A stretch of DNA of 49,355 nucleotides from Dactylosporangium sp. AC04546 (lineage in GTDB: Bacteria; Actinomycetota; Actinomycetes; Mycobacteriales; Micromonosporaceae), in NCBI RefSeq assembly GCF_022095675.1, contig NZ_JAHYSG010000089.1, positions 1 through 49,355 of the forward strand, given 5' to 3'. How positions within the stretch are numbered: position 1 is the stretch's first letter; each line of letters begins with the position of its first letter. Below are positions 1 through 9,919 of this stretch, one piece after another. The notes under the pieces were generated by a model. That model did not search any database. It was not told the origin of the DNA and saw only the letters and a program-made list of their open reading frames with translations. Made by a program: the position numbers and the translations under genes.

Positions 1-484
1 AGGCGATGCCCTCGATGACGTCGCCGTCGCCCGGGATGATCTGCCCGGCCTCGACCACCACGACGTCACCCTGCTGCAGCTGCGTGGCCGGCACCAGTTC
101 CTCGGCGTCGCCGACGAGGCGGCGGGCCATCGTGTCCTGCTTGGTCTTGCGCAGGGTGTCGGCCTGCGCTTTGCCCCGGCCCTCGGCGACCGCCTCGGCC
201 AGGTTGGCGAACAGGACCGTCAGCCATAGCCACACGGTGATCGCCCACGCGAACACGCTCGGGTGCAGCACGGCGAGGACCGTCGTGAAGACCGACCCGA
301 CCTCGACGATGAACATGACCGGGTTGCGCCACAGGGTGGCTGGGTTGAGCTTGCGCAGCGCGTCGGGGAGGGACTTCCACAGCTGCGCCGGGTCGAGCAG
401 GCCGCCTGCGACCCTGCGCGGCGTCGGGCTGGTCATCGGGGTTCCTTGAGACAGGTCTTGCCGGGGCAGGGTTGGGGTGGTCAT
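1..484 (-). CDS. kdpB: Potassium-transporting ATPase subunit B (N-terminal part, cut by window edge)
   Basis: This is the P-type ATPase subunit that hydrolyses ATP to drive K+ import through KdpA. Only the first 161 codons are in the window and the frame is open to base 1. The visible part has the first membrane segments ([18 protein letters not shown] and the following hydrophobic stretch), the [18 protein letters not shown] linker and the start of the actuator domain ([18 protein letters not shown]). The chosen ATG at 484 overlaps the kdpA stop as ATGA, which implies translational coupling. An in-frame ATG at 436 (MTSPTPRR) is an alternative start. It is very similar to the kdpB of the second locus at 6659, but the N-terminal tails differ. 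The catalytic DKTGT loop and kdpC lie outside the window. Confidence 0.95.
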   Translation of the reverse strand, partial: MTTPTLPRQDLSQGTPMTSPTPRRVAGGLLDPAQLWKSLPDALRKLNPATLWRNPVMFIVEVGSVFTTVLAVLHPSVFAWAITVWLWLTVLFANLAEAVAEGRGKAQADTLRKTKQDTMARRLVGDAEELVPATQLQQGDVVVVEAGQIIPGDGDVIEGIA

Positions 485-2142
485 TGGATGCCTTCCGCGA
501 GCGGGCCGAGGGCCAGCGCGGGCAGGTAGGTCAGCGCGACCACAATGATCGTGACGCCGACCACCATGCCGACGAACAAGGGCTGGTAGGTCTTCAACGT
601 GCCCGTCGACTCGGGCACCGGCTGCTGGCGGGCCAGGGAGCCGGCCAGGCCGAGGATGAAGATGATCGGGAGGAACCGGCCCAACAGCATGCACAGGCCG
701 AGCGCGGTGTTGTAGAACTCGGTGTTCACGCTGATGCCGGCGAAGGCGGAGCCGTTGTTGTTCGACGCCGACGTGAACGCGTACAGCACCTCCGACAGGC
801 CATGCGCCCCCGTGTTGAGCATCGAGGAGCGGGCCTTCTCCGAGGCCATCGCGACGGCGGTGCCGATCAGCACGAGCGCCGGGGTGGTCAGCAGGTACAG
901 CGACGCGAACTTGATCTCCCGCGAGCCGATCTTCTTCCCGAGGTACTCCGGAGTCCGCCCGACCATCAGCCCGGCCACGAACACCGTGATCACCGCCAGG
1001 ATCAACATGCCGTACAGGCCGGAGCCCGTGCCACCCGGTGCCACTTCACCGAGCATCATGTTCAACATCGTGATCATGCCGCCGAGCGCCGTGTACGAGT
1101 CGTGGAACGAGTTCACCGCACCCGTCGACGTCAACGTCGTGATCGACGCGAACGTCGCCGAGTTCGACACCCCGAACCTGGCCTCCGTGCCCTCCGTCGC
1201 CGCACCCACCGCCGACGGGACCGTCCCACCCGCGTGCAGCTGCAGCGCGTTGATCGCGATGACGCTGCCGATCGCCAGGATCGCCATGATGCCGGCGATC
1301 GCCAGGCCCTGCCGCCGGTCGCCGACCATCCGGCCGAACACGCGGGGCAGCGTGAACGGGATGAGCAGGATCAGGAACAACTGAATCCAGTTCGTCCAGC
1401 TCGTCGGGTTCTCAAACGGATGCGAACTGTTCGCGTTGTAGAAGCCGCCGCCGTTGGTGCCCAGCTCCTTGATGACCTCCTGGCTGGCCACCGGCCCGCC
1501 CGTGATGGTCTGCGCCCCACCCGTCAGCGTCGTCACGTCCGTGCCCGCGCTGAGGTTCTGCACCGCACCGCCGATGATCAGCAACGTCGCGCCGATCACC
1601 GCCACCGGCAGCAGAATCCGCAGGCAGATCCGCACCAGGTCGACCCAGAAGTTCCCCAGCTGGTCGGTCTTGCTGCGGGCGAAGCCGCGCACCAGAGCGA
1701 CCACGACCGCGACTCCGACGGCCGCCGAGGTGAAGTTCTGCACCGCCAGGCCCGCCATCTGGACCAGGTGACCCATCGTCGACTCGCCGGAGTACGACTG
1801 CCAGTTCGTGTTCGTCACGAAGCTGACCGCCGTGTTCCACGCCTGGTCGGGCTTCACCGGGTCGAAGCCGAGGCTGAGCCACAGGTGGTTCTGGACGCGC
1901 TGGAACAGGTACAGGAACAGGATCGACACCGCGGAGAACGCCAGCACGCTACGGGCATACACACCCCACGACTGCTCGCCGTCCGGGTTCACCCCGACCG
2001 CCCGGTAGACCACGCGCTCGGCCCTCAGGTGCTTCGCCGACGTGATCGCGCGATACATGTAGTCGCCGAACGGGCGGTACACAACCACCAGGGCGAGGAC
2101 CAGCGAGGCGATGAAGAGCACGCCCGCCGTTGTCGGGCTCAT
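481..2142 (-). CDS. kdpA: Potassium-transporting ATPase subunit A, locus 1
   Basis: This is the K+ channel-like subunit of the Kdp pump, a polytopic membrane protein of 553 aa, the normal length. All four pore-loop signatures can be read: [38 protein letters not shown] and [10 protein letters not shown]. The start ATG at 2142 shares its A with the TGA of kdpF (TGATG), and the stop overlaps kdpB, so the subunits are probably translated in a coupled way. It aligns along its full length with the second KdpA at 4969, including the C-terminal [14 protein letters not shown], so the two are recent or well-conserved paralogs. Nothing indicates loss of function. Confidence 0.97.
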   Translation of the reverse strand: MSPTTAGVLFIASLVLALVVVYRPFGDYMYRAITSAKHLRAERVVYRAVGVNPDGEQSWGVYARSVLAFSAVSILFLYLFQRVQNHLWLSLGFDPVKPDQAWNTAVSFVTNTNWQSYSGESTMGHLVQMAGLAVQNFTSAAVGVAVVVALVRGFARSKTDQLGNFWVDLVRICLRILLPVAVIGATLLIIGGAVQNLSAGTDVTTLTGGAQTITGGPVASQEVIKELGTNGGGFYNANSSHPFENPTSWTNWIQLFLILLIPFTLPRVFGRMVGDRRQGLAIAGIMAILAIGSVIAINALQLHAGGTVPSAVGAATEGTEARFGVSNSATFASITTLTSTGAVNSFHDSYTALGGMITMLNMMLGEVAPGGTGSGLYGMLILAVITVFVAGLMVGRTPEYLGKKIGSREIKFASLYLLTTPALVLIGTAVAMASEKARSSMLNTGAHGLSEVLYAFTSASNNNGSAFAGISVNTEFYNTALGLCMLLGRFLPIIFILGLAGSLARQQPVPESTGTLKTYQPLFVGMVVGVTIIVVALTYLPALALGPLAEGIQ

Positions 2143-2231
2143 CAGAACCGCTCCGGAAAGAGTAGGGCAGCGACAAGGAACGCGGTGAGGGCGATTGCGA
2201 GGACGAGGCCGACGAGGTTCTCGGCGTTCAC
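2142..2231 (-). CDS. kdpF: Kdp complex small membrane subunit KdpF, locus 1
   Basis: This 29-aa, one-helix peptide ([20 protein letters not shown] followed by AALLFPERF) matches the usual KdpF layout: a short polar head, one hydrophobic helix and a PER/F tail. KdpF stabilises the KdpABC complex in the membrane. The GTG start at 2231 overlaps the stop of the upstream 27-aa ORF by four bases (GTGA), and its own TGA overlaps the kdpA ATG. This places it firmly in the operon. The second copy at 4879 has the same length and a near-identical tail (LLFPERL). Confidence 0.9.
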   Translation of the reverse strand: MNAENLVGLVLAIALTAFLVAALLFPERF

Positions 2232-2311
2232 AGTTTCTCCACCGCCCGTACCGCCAGGCCGAGGATCGCGAACAACGCGATCGTCAGCAGTACGAACACC
2301 ACATCAGCCAC
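2228..2311 (-). CDS. 27-aa membrane peptide preceding kdpF, locus 1
   Basis: This is a short ORF encoding [20 protein letters not shown] followed by VRAVEKL. It has one hydrophobic helix and a basic tail. An AAGGAGG ribosome site lies 10 to 15 bases upstream of the GTG start. The stop overlaps the kdpF GTG, and the start overlaps the end of the DUF4118-like gene by eight bases. A homologous peptide of exactly 27 aa stands in the same position before the second kdpF (4799). Conservation of sequence, length, order and overlap in two diverged loci supports a translated gene. The function is unknown; a role as an extra small subunit or assembly factor of the Kdp pump is an inference. Confidence 0.8.
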   Translation of the reverse strand: MADVVFVLLTIALFAILGLAVRAVEKL

Positions 2312-2777
2312 TGGAGCTTGCCTCCTTGTACGGGGGAATCGACGTGAGTGGGGGGACCGGCGACGCGAGCACGTCGCCGGAGAGCCAGCTGCGCATCCGG
2401 ACGATCTCCAGGCGATGCCGCAGCACGCGGCGGGTCAGGACGGCCAGCCAGCTCGCTGCGGCGGCGCCGAGGAGCACGCCGAGCCGCACCGCGTCGGCCG
2501 ACCCGTGCCAGGTCAGCTCGCCTCGCTGGTTCACCAGGAACCCGTTGAGCACCGTCCAGGCGATCACTGCGGTGGCGGCCGCGGCGACGAGGTCGCCGAC
2601 GGCGCCGACCGCAGCGCTCCACAGCGCCAGCGCGACGAGGCGGACGACCGCCGCCGACGGTGCGGTCGTGGCGGCACACAGCGCCGCGACGACCACCACG
2701 CCGGCCGCTGCGGCCGCGAGGGTGAGGCCGGTCGGCGCGGCGAACCGCGGCCGGACCAGCCACCAGGTCCTGTTCAT
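2304..2777 (-). CDS. DUF4118-like membrane protein upstream of kdp locus 1
   Basis: This is a 157-aa protein starting MNRTWWLVRPRF with three to four hydrophobic helices (about residues 12-100) and a short cytoplasmic tail with RHRLEIVRMRSWL. The pattern, with the NGFLVNQRGELTW loop between helices, resembles the DUF4118 membrane module found in KdpD-type sensors, but no histidine-kinase domain follows. It is the first gene of the kdp-1 operon, since its stop overlaps the start of the 27-aa ORF. It may be a membrane sensor remnant or a stand-alone partner of a kinase elsewhere. The start at 2777 is chosen because upstream sequence in this frame is antisense to the divergent stress-protein gene. 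The 171-bp gap to that gene must hold both promoters; no clear boxes were identified there. Confidence 0.7.
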   Translation of the reverse strand: MNRTWWLVRPRFAAPTGLTLAAAAAGVVVVAALCAATTAPSAAVVRLVALALWSAAVGAVGDLVAAAATAVIAWTVLNGFLVNQRGELTWHGSADAVRLGVLLGAAAASWLAVLTRRVLRHRLEIVRMRSWLSGDVLASPVPPLTSIPPYKEASSSG

Positions 2778-2948
2778 CTCGCAACAACCGCCTCGACACT
2801 CGGCTATGGGCCTCCGTCCCGGGGTCCGCTGCCAGTGAAAATCCGGGCCGGCATCGCTGCCCAGATGCGTTGACGAAATCCCTACGCGGGCATTGCGTTT
2901 CTTGACGCTTTCCCTACGCCGCCGGCTGGATGGGCCGTCTACCGTCGA

Positions 2949-3500
2949 GTGCGTGTGGGTCTCGCTCGCTCGGAACGCTTCGTGATCACCGGTGACCGCC
3001 GCCGGGTCGTGGTCGGCGTGTCGCAGTCGCTGGCCGGACTTGCCGCGGTGCGGTTCGCACTGCGCGAGGCGCGGCGGTGCGACGCCCCGCTGTACGCGGT
3101 ACGTGCGTGGGCGCTGCCGTCCCACTGGCACGGGCCGGCGGTCAACGCGTGGCGGCATGAGCTACGCGCCGAGGCCCGGCAGTACATCGCCGAGGCGTTC
3201 GACGCCGCGGCCGGCGGCCCGCCCGGTGACGTCGACGTCCTGGCGGCCGTGCCGGACGCTCGGGCCGACCGGGCGTTGGTCGACGCCGCCGACGACGAGC
3301 GTGACCTGCTCGTGCTCGGCGCCCGCAGCAGTTGGCGCCGGCTGTGGCCGAGCTGGGTCGTACGCGGCTGCCTCAGCGCCGCCCGGTGCCCGGTGATCGT
3401 CGTCCCGCCGCCAGCCCTCGCGCGCATCGCCGGGCCATGGTCCCGGCACCGACTGGCACGCGAAGCAACCCGGGCAACCGCCGGATCAACGCCCACCTAG
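2949..3500 (+). CDS. Universal stress protein (UspA family)
   Basis: This is a single UspA domain of 183 aa. The first strand and helix read RRVVVGVSQSLAGLAAVRFALREA, and the last core strand reads CPVIVV. The usual nucleotide-binding G-x2-G-x9-G(S/T) signature near the end is degraded (LGARSSWRRLW), so ATP binding is doubtful. It is transcribed divergently from kdp locus 1. Stress-protein genes often sit beside kdp genes in actinomycetes, so a link to osmotic or potassium stress is plausible but inferred. The start is a GTG at 2949. An internally deleted second copy of this gene follows kdp locus 2 near 9921. Confidence 0.85.
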   Translation: MRVGLARSERFVITGDRRRVVVGVSQSLAGLAAVRFALREARRCDAPLYAVRAWALPSHWHGPAVNAWRHELRAEARQYIAEAFDAAAGGPPGDVDVLAAVPDARADRALVDAADDERDLLVLGARSSWRRLWPSWVVRGCLSAARCPVIVVPPPALARIAGPWSRHRLAREATRATAGSTPT

Positions 3501-3997
3501 GCCACGAGGACCACGGCCGCACCGACCAAGACGGCGATCTCCCGGACCAGCCGGTCGTGCGTGCCGGCGTCGCCGAGCACGGCGTCCGCGACGGTCACCC
3601 ACTGCACGTCGACCGGCGGCGCCTCGCGTTGCCCGGCCTGGTGTGCAGCAGTGCGGCGAGTGGGAACAGCCACAGGGAGCGCACGGCCAATGATCTCGAC
3701 ACCGTCGTCCGACTGCCTCAACACCAGGACGAGCATGCCACTGGTGCCGGCCAACCTCCCGATGCTTCGACGCCGCTCCGGCATCACCCGGTTCACTATC
3801 TGCCGTCGTTGGTGCGCGTTGCCGACGGCGAGCAGCTTCGTCTGGCCCAAGCCCCTCGCCGCGGGCTGACCGCCGAGGGCCACGAGTATGAACCGCTGCC
3901 ACCCCGGTACGGGCCAGCAGGCGGCGGTCAGCGACCGCGGCCGGTCGTGACCGTTGGAGCAGCAGCGCATCGACCGGGCCAGCGTGTGGCGGCCCAA
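3497..3997 (-). CDS. Hypothetical protein, possibly decayed
   Basis: This is a 166-aa reading frame that overlaps the end of the stress-protein gene by four bases and starts at a TTG. I do not recognise it. The middle (WQRFILVALGGQPAARGLG) and the end (REIAVLVGAAVVLVA) look like real protein. A membrane-like segment, VLMVLAVALMAAVAAVW, lies just upstream in a different minus-strand frame (about 4050), which suggests that a longer membrane protein gene was broken by a frameshift. No Shine-Dalgarno site is evident. It could be a pseudogene, or the frame could be chance. Confidence 0.3.
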   Translation of the reverse strand: MGRHTLARSMRCCSNGHDRPRSLTAACWPVPGWQRFILVALGGQPAARGLGQTKLLAVGNAHQRRQIVNRVMPERRRSIGRLAGTSGMLVLVLRQSDDGVEIIGRALPVAVPTRRTAAHQAGQREAPPVDVQWVTVADAVLGDAGTHDRLVREIAVLVGAAVVLVA

Positions 3998-4798
3998 GCC
4001 GCCAGACGGCGGCGACCGCGGCCATCAGTGCGACCGCCAGGACCATCAGCACAGGTGAACACCGAGCCGAGTCGCCTGCGAGCCGGCAGGCAAGCCGTCG
4101 GACCTTCGTCAGCAGGCGACGCTGCTGACCGGTGCCGGAGAGCCGGCACGGACGGCAAGCACGATTGGCCATGGCCAGGAGGACCGCTACCGTCGCCGTG
4201 ACGACGTCGGCCGCTCCAGTGTGCTTCGCCTGGTCCGACCGCGAAAGCCGAGTTCACGTGCGGTGGGGGCGCCCGTCAGGGAATCCGGCGCGACCGCCGG
4301 CCATGTCGAGCCGAACCGGCACGGCGGTAGACACCGTTGTCCGGCCCGGCGCCGTGACCCACGCCTTGTCCCCCGCGGACATCACCTTCACCCGCGTTGA
4401 CCCGCATTGACTGCTGCCTCGGCGACAGCCTGATCAAGGCAGTGACAGGCCGAACGTGGTCCACCGCAACACACGCGGCGAGGTTTGTCTCATCACCGCC
4501 CAGTCATCTACGACGGGCTCGTCAGCGCGCATTCGAAGAGATCCGCTGTCTGCCCCGCACCGGTCAACCGACAACTACTGGTTGAGCCGCGAAGCCGGGG
4601 GTATGTGCCTGCGGCATGGCGACCGGCCCGCCGGACGGACGCGGCATCTCGGCCAGACTCTGGTACATCGTTCGGCAGCTGTCAGTCGAACACGGACGGT
4701 CTGATCCCAGCCCAGGCCACCGGCAGGCGCACGGATTTCGGTGATCTTCACGCCAGATACCGGGTGAGAGAGACAAAACTTCCGGAGGGAGAAGCACG
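3998..4798. other. Region without a supported gene upstream of kdp locus 2
   Basis: This stretch of about 800 bases separates the decayed ORF from the second kdp operon. Short frames on both strands exist but show no recognisable domain, no good ribosome sites and no consistent codon pattern. The hydrophobic run mentioned under the 3497-3997 entry lies at its left end. The last 150 bases before 4799 must contain the promoter of kdp locus 2, but no convincing -35/-10 pair was picked out. Confidence 0.5.
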
Positions 4799-4882
4799 AT
4801 GCTGGATCTTGCGTTCGTGCTGCTGACCATGGCGCTGTTCGGAGTCCTGGTCTTGGTGCTCCGCGGTGTGGAGCGGCTGTGA
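4799..4882 (+). CDS. 27-aa membrane peptide preceding kdpF, locus 2
   Basis: This short ORF encodes MLDLAFVLLTMALFGVLVLV followed by LRGVERL, one hydrophobic helix with a basic end. A GGAGGG ribosome site sits ten bases before the ATG. The TGA overlaps the kdpF GTG as GTGA, exactly as in locus 1. Identity with the locus-1 peptide is concentrated in FVLLT.ALF and R.VE.L. It is too short for most gene callers, but the paired conservation makes it a credible gene. It is probably the first gene of this kdp operon; its function is unknown. Confidence 0.8.
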   Translation: MLDLAFVLLTMALFGVLVLVLRGVERL

Positions 4883-4968
4883 GCGCGGAGAACGCTGTGG
4901 GTCTGGTGCTGGCCGCTGGGCTGATCGCGTATCTACTCGCGGCCCTGCTGTTCCCGGAGCGTCTCTAA
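4879..4968 (+). CDS. kdpF: Kdp complex small membrane subunit KdpF, locus 2
   Basis: This 29-aa single-helix peptide starts MSAENAVGLVLAAGLIAYLL and ends AALLFPERL, with the same layout as the locus-1 KdpF. It begins at a GTG overlapping the previous stop by four bases and ends with TAA directly before the kdpA ATG at 4969, with no gap. It is expected to stabilise the KdpABC complex. Without this annotation, kdpA would appear to be the first gene of the operon. Confidence 0.9.
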   Translation: MSAENAVGLVLAAGLIAYLLAALLFPERL

Positions 4969-6630
4969 ATGAGCTCCACGATGGCGGGCGTCCTCTTCGT
5001 CGCCTCGCTGGTCGCCGCGCTGGCGTTGGCCTACCGGCCGCTCGGGGACTACATGTACCGGGTGATCACACCGGCCCGGCATGCACGGGTCGAGCGTGCG
5101 ATCTACCGCCTGATCGGGGTCAATCCGAGGGGCGAACAGTCCTGGGCCGCGTATGCGCTGAGTGTGCTGGCGTTCTCGGCGGTCTCGATCCTGTTCCTGT
5201 ACGCGTTCCAGCGGGTCCAGAGCCATCTGTTGCTGTCGCTGGGCTTTGCCGATGTACCGCCGGCACTGTCGTGGAACACCGCGGTCAGCTTTGCGACCAA
5301 CACGAACTGGCAGGCGTACTCGGGTGAGTCCACGATGGGGTACCTGGTGCAGATGGCCGGGCTGGCGGTGCAGAACTTCGCCTCGGCTGCGGTGGGGATC
5401 GCGGTGGCCGTGGCGCTGGTCCGCGGGTTCGCCCGCCAGCAGACGGACCAGTTGGGCAACTTCTGGGTCGACCTGGTACGCATCGTCCTGCGGCTCCTGG
5501 TGCCGATGGCCGTGGTCGGCGCGGTGGCGCTGATCGCCGGTGGCGCGGTACAGAACTTCGTTGCCGGGCACGACGTGACCACTCTCGCCGGTGCCACGCA
5601 GCACATCACCGGCGGCCCGGTGGCCAGTCAGGAGGCCATCAAGGAGCTGGGGACCAATGGCGGTGGCTTCTACAACGCCAACAGCGCACATCCGTTCGAG
5701 AATCCGAGCACCTGGACGAACTGGCTGCAGATCTTCATGTTGCTGGTCATCGCGTTCTCGCTGCCGCGCACGTTCGGGCGGCTTGTGGGCAGTAACAAGC
5801 ATGGATACGCGATCGTCGCGGCGACGGCGGTCATGGCAATCGGCAGTGTGGTCGCCCTCAATGTGCTGCAGGGCCTGCATCACGGCACGGTGCCGCAGGC
5901 GGCCGGTGCAGCCACCGAGGGTACCGAGACCCGGTTCGGGGTGCTCAACTCGGCGACGTTCGCCGGTGCGGCGACGCTGACGTCGACCGGTGCGGTGGAC
6001 TCGTTCCACGACTCGTACACGGCGCTCGGCGGTGGGGTGACGATGGCCAACATGATGCTGGGCGAGGTGGCGCCCGGCGGTACCGGCTCCGGCCTATACG
6101 GCATCCTCATCCTCGCGGTGATCACTGTGTTCGTCGCCGGGCTGATGGTCGGGCGGACCCCGGAGTACCTGGGTAAGAAGATCGGCGCCCGGGAGGTCAA
6201 GTTCGCGTCGCTGTACTTCCTGACCACGCCGGCGCTCGTGCTCACCGGTACCGGGGTGGCGATGGCGGTGCCCGCCGGTCGGGCCGCGATGCTCAACTCT
6301 GGGCCGCACGGTCTCTCCGAGGTCCTCTACGCGTTCACCTCGGCCGCCAACAACAACGGTTCGGCGTTCGCCGGGATCAGCGCCGACACGACCTGGTACA
6401 ACACGGCGCTGGGCCTGGCGATGGGGTTGGGCCGGTTCCTCCCGATGATCTTCGTCATCGGCCTCGCCGGCGCCCTGGCCCGACAGAAGGCAGTGCCGGT
6501 CTCGGCCGGCACGCTGCCGGCATATCGGCCGCTGTTCGTCGGCATGCTCGTCGGAGTCACGTTGATCATCGTTGCCCTGACCTACCTACCCGCGCTCGCT
6601 CTCGGTCCGCTCGCCGAGGGCCTGCGCTGA
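4969..6630 (+). CDS. kdpA: Potassium-transporting ATPase subunit A, locus 2
   Basis: This is the K+-translocating membrane subunit, 553 aa, identical in length to the locus-1 paralog. The four selectivity loops are intact: [38 protein letters not shown] and [10 protein letters not shown]. Ten or so hydrophobic helices fill the rest of the chain. It follows kdpF without a gap and precedes kdpB by 28 bases that hold a GGGAGG ribosome site. Substitutions relative to the locus-1 copy are spread over the whole length, so the duplication is not very recent, or one copy came from a related strain. Confidence 0.97.
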   Translation: MSSTMAGVLFVASLVAALALAYRPLGDYMYRVITPARHARVERAIYRLIGVNPRGEQSWAAYALSVLAFSAVSILFLYAFQRVQSHLLLSLGFADVPPALSWNTAVSFATNTNWQAYSGESTMGYLVQMAGLAVQNFASAAVGIAVAVALVRGFARQQTDQLGNFWVDLVRIVLRLLVPMAVVGAVALIAGGAVQNFVAGHDVTTLAGATQHITGGPVASQEAIKELGTNGGGFYNANSAHPFENPSTWTNWLQIFMLLVIAFSLPRTFGRLVGSNKHGYAIVAATAVMAIGSVVALNVLQGLHHGTVPQAAGAATEGTETRFGVLNSATFAGAATLTSTGAVDSFHDSYTALGGGVTMANMMLGEVAPGGTGSGLYGILILAVITVFVAGLMVGRTPEYLGKKIGAREVKFASLYFLTTPALVLTGTGVAMAVPAGRAAMLNSGPHGLSEVLYAFTSAANNNGSAFAGISADTTWYNTALGLAMGLGRFLPMIFVIGLAGALARQKAVPVSAGTLPAYRPLFVGMLVGVTLIIVALTYLPALALGPLAEGLR

Positions 6631-6658
6631 CGACGCCGCTCGGGAGGGAGACGTACAG

Positions 6659-8833
6659 GTGACAGCCGAAGTCGGACAACCCCCGGCCCCCGAGCCGCCG
6701 ATCCCGCAGATGCCGCAGATGCCGCGTCGAGTCGCCGGCGGGCGGCTGGACGCCAGGCTGCTGCTCAGATCCACCCCGGACGCGCTGCGCAAGCTCAGCC
6801 CGGCCACGCTGTGGCGTAACCCGGTGATGTTCATCGTGGAGATCGGCTCGGTGTTCACCACCGTGCTGGCCATCGCCAACCCGACGGTGTTCGCCTGGCT
6901 GATCGCCGCCTGGCTCTGGCTGACAGTCGTCTTCGCCAACCTCGCCGAGGCAGTTGCCGAGGGGCGGGGTAAGGCGCAAGCCGACGCGCTGCGCAAGGCC
7001 AGGACCGACACTACTGCCCGCCGGCTCATCGGATGGCGATCTGAAGCCGCCGACGTCCGGGAGGAGCCAATCGCGGCGACGGCTCTCCAGCAGGGCGACA
7101 TCGTCGTGGTGGAGGCCGGTCAGATCATCCCCGGTGACGGCGACATCGTCGAGGGCATCGCCAGTGTGGACGAGTCGGCGATCACGGGCGAGTCGGCGCC
7201 GGTCATCCGCGAGTCCGGCGGTGACCGGAGCGCGGTCACCGGCGGCACCAGAGTGCTCTCCGACCGGATCATCATCAGAATCACCCAGAAGCCCGGCGAG
7301 AGCTTTATCGACCGGATGATCGCGCTCGTCGAGGGTGCCAGCCGACAGAAGACCCCCAATGAAATCGCACTGAACATCCTGCTCGCTGCGCTCACAATCA
7401 TTTTCCTGCTCGCGGTCGCCACCTTGCAGCCGCTTGCGATCTACTCCAAGTCGGTGCAGGCGTTCGCCCCCGACAGCCAGGCCCTGAACAGCCAAGGGGT
7501 TACCGGTATCGTCCTCGTGTCGCTGCTGGTGTGCCTGATACCCACCACAATCGGGGCACTACTGTCCGCGATCGGCATCGCCGGCATGGACCGCCTCGTC
7601 CAGCGCAATGTCCTGGCCATGTCCGGGCGCGCAGTTGAAGCCGCCGGTGACGTCAACACCCTGCTGCTGGACAAGACCGGCACTATCACGCTCGGCAACC
7701 GGCAAGCCAGCGGGTTCATCCCGGTCGACGGTGTCTACGCGTCGGAGTTGGCCGCCGCAGCGCAGCTGTCCAGCCTGGCCGACGAGACCCCCGAGGGGCG
7801 TTCGGTGGTGGTCTTCGCCAAAACCACGTATGGGCTGCGCGAGCCACAGGACGGCGAACTGACCCAAGCCGAGCAGGTCCCGTTCACCGCGCAGACCCGT
7901 ATGTCCGGCGTGAACATCACCGATCATGACGTGGTCCGCCGGATCCGTAAGGGCGCCGCTGCGGCCGTGATGGCGTGGGTCCGCGACCGCGGTGGGCACC
8001 CCTCAACCGAGGTCGGCCACCTCGTGGACGGCGTTGCCGCCTCCGGCGGCACCCCACTGGTGGTCGCCGAGCACGTCGACGGGCAGCCAGCCCGCGCACT
8101 GGGGGTCATCCACCTCAAAGACGTCGTCAAACAGGGCATGCGGAAACGCTTCGACGAAATGCGCCGCATGGGCATCCGCACCGTCATGATCACCGGCGAC
8201 AACCCGCTCACCGCACGAGCCATCACCGAAGAGGCCGGCGTCGACGACTTCCTCGCCGAGGCCACCCCCGAGGACAAGATGGCCCTCATCAAGCAGGAGC
8301 AGCAGGGCGGCAAGCTCGTCGCGATGACCGGCGACGGCACCAACGACGCACCGGCGTTGGCGCAGGCCGACGTCGGCGTGGCCATGAACTCCGGCACGTC
8401 GGCGGCAAAGGAGGCCGGCAACATGGTCGACCTCGACTCCAACCCGACGAAGCTGATCGAGATCGTCGAGATCGGCAAGCAGTTGCTCATCACTCGCGGC
8501 GCGCTGACAACGTTCTCGATCGCCAACGACATCGCCAAATACTTTGCGATCATCCCGGCGATGTTCGCCGCCATGTACCCCGGCCTGGCCGTGCTGAACA
8601 TCATGCGGCTACACAGCCCGACCTCGGCGATCCTCTCCGCGGTGATCTTCAACGCCATCATCATCGTTCTGTTGATCCCGCTCGCGCTGCGCGGCGTGCG
8701 CTACCGCCCGTCCAGCGCCGCAGAAATGCTACGCCGCAACCTCCTCATCTACGGCATCGGCGGCATCATCGCCCCGTTCATCGGCATCAAACTCATCGAT
8801 CTGCTCATCCAGTTCATCCCGGGGATCTCGTGA
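6659..8833 (+). CDS. kdpB: Potassium-transporting ATPase subunit B, locus 2
   Basis: This is the catalytic P-type ATPase subunit, 724 aa, starting at a GTG after a good ribosome site. Expected landmarks in order are [15 protein letters not shown] (first helices), [10 protein letters not shown] in the actuator domain (about residue 177), [15 protein letters not shown] (membrane region), the phosphorylated aspartate in [10 protein letters not shown] (about residue 337), and VMITGDN and [18 protein letters not shown] in the phosphorylation domain. The N-terminus carries a proline-rich tail ([15 protein letters not shown]) not seen in the locus-1 copy. Its stop overlaps the kdpC ATG (TGATG). The subunit is complete and should be active with KdpA and KdpC. 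Confidence 0.97.
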   Translation: MTAEVGQPPAPEPPIPQMPQMPRRVAGGRLDARLLLRSTPDALRKLSPATLWRNPVMFIVEIGSVFTTVLAIANPTVFAWLIAAWLWLTVVFANLAEAVAEGRGKAQADALRKARTDTTARRLIGWRSEAADVREEPIAATALQQGDIVVVEAGQIIPGDGDIVEGIASVDESAITGESAPVIRESGGDRSAVTGGTRVLSDRIIIRITQKPGESFIDRMIALVEGASRQKTPNEIALNILLAALTIIFLLAVATLQPLAIYSKSVQAFAPDSQALNSQGVTGIVLVSLLVCLIPTTIGALLSAIGIAGMDRLVQRNVLAMSGRAVEAAGDVNTLLLDKTGTITLGNRQASGFIPVDGVYASELAAAAQLSSLADETPEGRSVVVFAKTTYGLREPQDGELTQAEQVPFTAQTRMSGVNITDHDVVRRIRKGAAAAVMAWVRDRGGHPSTEVGHLVDGVAASGGTPLVVAEHVDGQPARALGVIHLKDVVKQGMRKRFDEMRRMGIRTVMITGDNPLTARAITEEAGVDDFLAEATPEDKMALIKQEQQGGKLVAMTGDGTNDAPALAQADVGVAMNSGTSAAKEAGNMVDLDSNPTKLIEIVEIGKQLLITRGALTTFSIANDIAKYFAIIPAMFAAMYPGLAVLNIMRLHSPTSAILSAVIFNAIIIVLLIPLALRGVRYRPSSAAEMLRRNLLIYGIGGIIAPFIGIKLIDLLIQFIPGIS

Positions 8834-9720
8834 TGCACCTACCGCCCTGGATCGCGCAGTACATGACGGCGCTGCGGACGTTGCTCGTGCTCACCGTCCT
8901 CGTCGGTATCGCCTACCCACTCGCCGTAACAGGCGTGGCGCAACTGCCCGGCCTGCGCCACCGAGCCGGCGGATCATTCACCAAAGTGGGTGACACCACG
9001 ACCGGCAGTACACTCATCGGCCAGTCGTTCACCGACAAAGACGGCAACGCCCTCGCTCGGTACTTCCAGTCCCGCCCGTCGGCGGCTGGGAGCGGCTACG
9101 ACCCGACCGCCACCGGCGCCTCCAACCTCGGACCGGAAAGCGTCGTCGACACTCTGCCCGACCCGTCGAACAAGAACGACACAGGCAAGCGCAGCCTGCT
9201 CAGCCAGGTCTGCTCGCGCAGTGTCGCCGTAGGCAAACTGGAGGGCGTGGACGGTTCCCGACCGTACTGCACCCCAGCCGGCGTCGGCGCTGTGCTGGCC
9301 GTGTTCCACCACTCCGGCGCCACCGGCCCTGTCACCCGCGTGGTCAGCCTCAACGAGGCGTGCCCCGCCGTCCCCTTCGTCACCAGCTACCAGGGCGTGG
9401 ACGTGCAGTGCGCGACGTTCGGTGTGGACTACACCAAGGGCGTGGTAACGCCCGTACGCGGCGGCGCACCGAACAATCCGAAGGTCCCAGCCGATGCGGT
9501 CACCGCCAGCGGCTCAGGCCTCGACCCACACATCAGTCCGGCCTACGCGAAGCTGCAGGCTCCCCGGGTTGCCAAAGCCCGCGGGACGGACGACGCCACC
9601 ATGCAGAAACTCATCGCCGAACACACCAGGGGCAGGGCACTGGGCTTCATGGGCCAGCCGAACGTCAACGTCCTCGAGCTCAACATCGCTCTGGACCGCC
9701 GGTACCCCGTCCGCAGCTGA
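8833..9720 (+). CDS. kdpC: Potassium-transporting ATPase subunit C, locus 2
   Basis: KdpC holds the KdpA-KdpB complex together and raises nucleotide affinity. The 295-aa chain begins with one membrane helix (LRTLLVLTVLVGIAYPLAVTGVAQ) followed by an extracytoplasmic domain with the expected GSTLIGQSFTD, YFQSRPSAAG, NLGP and GLDPHISPAYAKLQ motifs. The C-terminal LGFMGQPNVNVLELNIALD is also typical. At 295 aa it is longer than the roughly 190 aa of the enterobacterial protein: a segment containing four cysteines (CSRS, YCTP, ACPAV, QCATF) is inserted in the middle. The start ATG shares its A with the kdpB stop. No kdpD or kdpE follows. Confidence 0.95.
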   Translation: MHLPPWIAQYMTALRTLLVLTVLVGIAYPLAVTGVAQLPGLRHRAGGSFTKVGDTTTGSTLIGQSFTDKDGNALARYFQSRPSAAGSGYDPTATGASNLGPESVVDTLPDPSNKNDTGKRSLLSQVCSRSVAVGKLEGVDGSRPYCTPAGVGAVLAVFHHSGATGPVTRVVSLNEACPAVPFVTSYQGVDVQCATFGVDYTKGVVTPVRGGAPNNPKVPADAVTASGSGLDPHISPAYAKLQAPRVAKARGTDDATMQKLIAEHTRGRALGFMGQPNVNVLELNIALDRRYPVRS

Positions 9721-9919
9721 CGACCGGCCGCATCGACCCGAAGAAATGAGTACCTCGAAGTGGTATCCCGCGGACAGCTCACTCGCCGGGTGGGTCGATC
9801 ACTGAAAATGGACGTCGAGACCGTCCTCCGCACGCAACCCCCAACGCTGGCAGGAAACTCCGTCCAAGACCCACCCGACCCGGGCATCACCGACAGCCAA
9901 GACAAGACCGAGGCGTTGA

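Noticed and set aside
472..2838. 788-aa plus-strand frame over kdpA and neighbours
   Set aside because: It is the antisense shadow of kdpA and the DUF4118-like gene, rich in Arg/His/Gln with no domain, as high-GC third positions keep antisense frames open.
4132..4410. 92-aa plus-strand ORF
   Set aside because: No ribosome site, no domain and composition like non-coding sequence in the same region.
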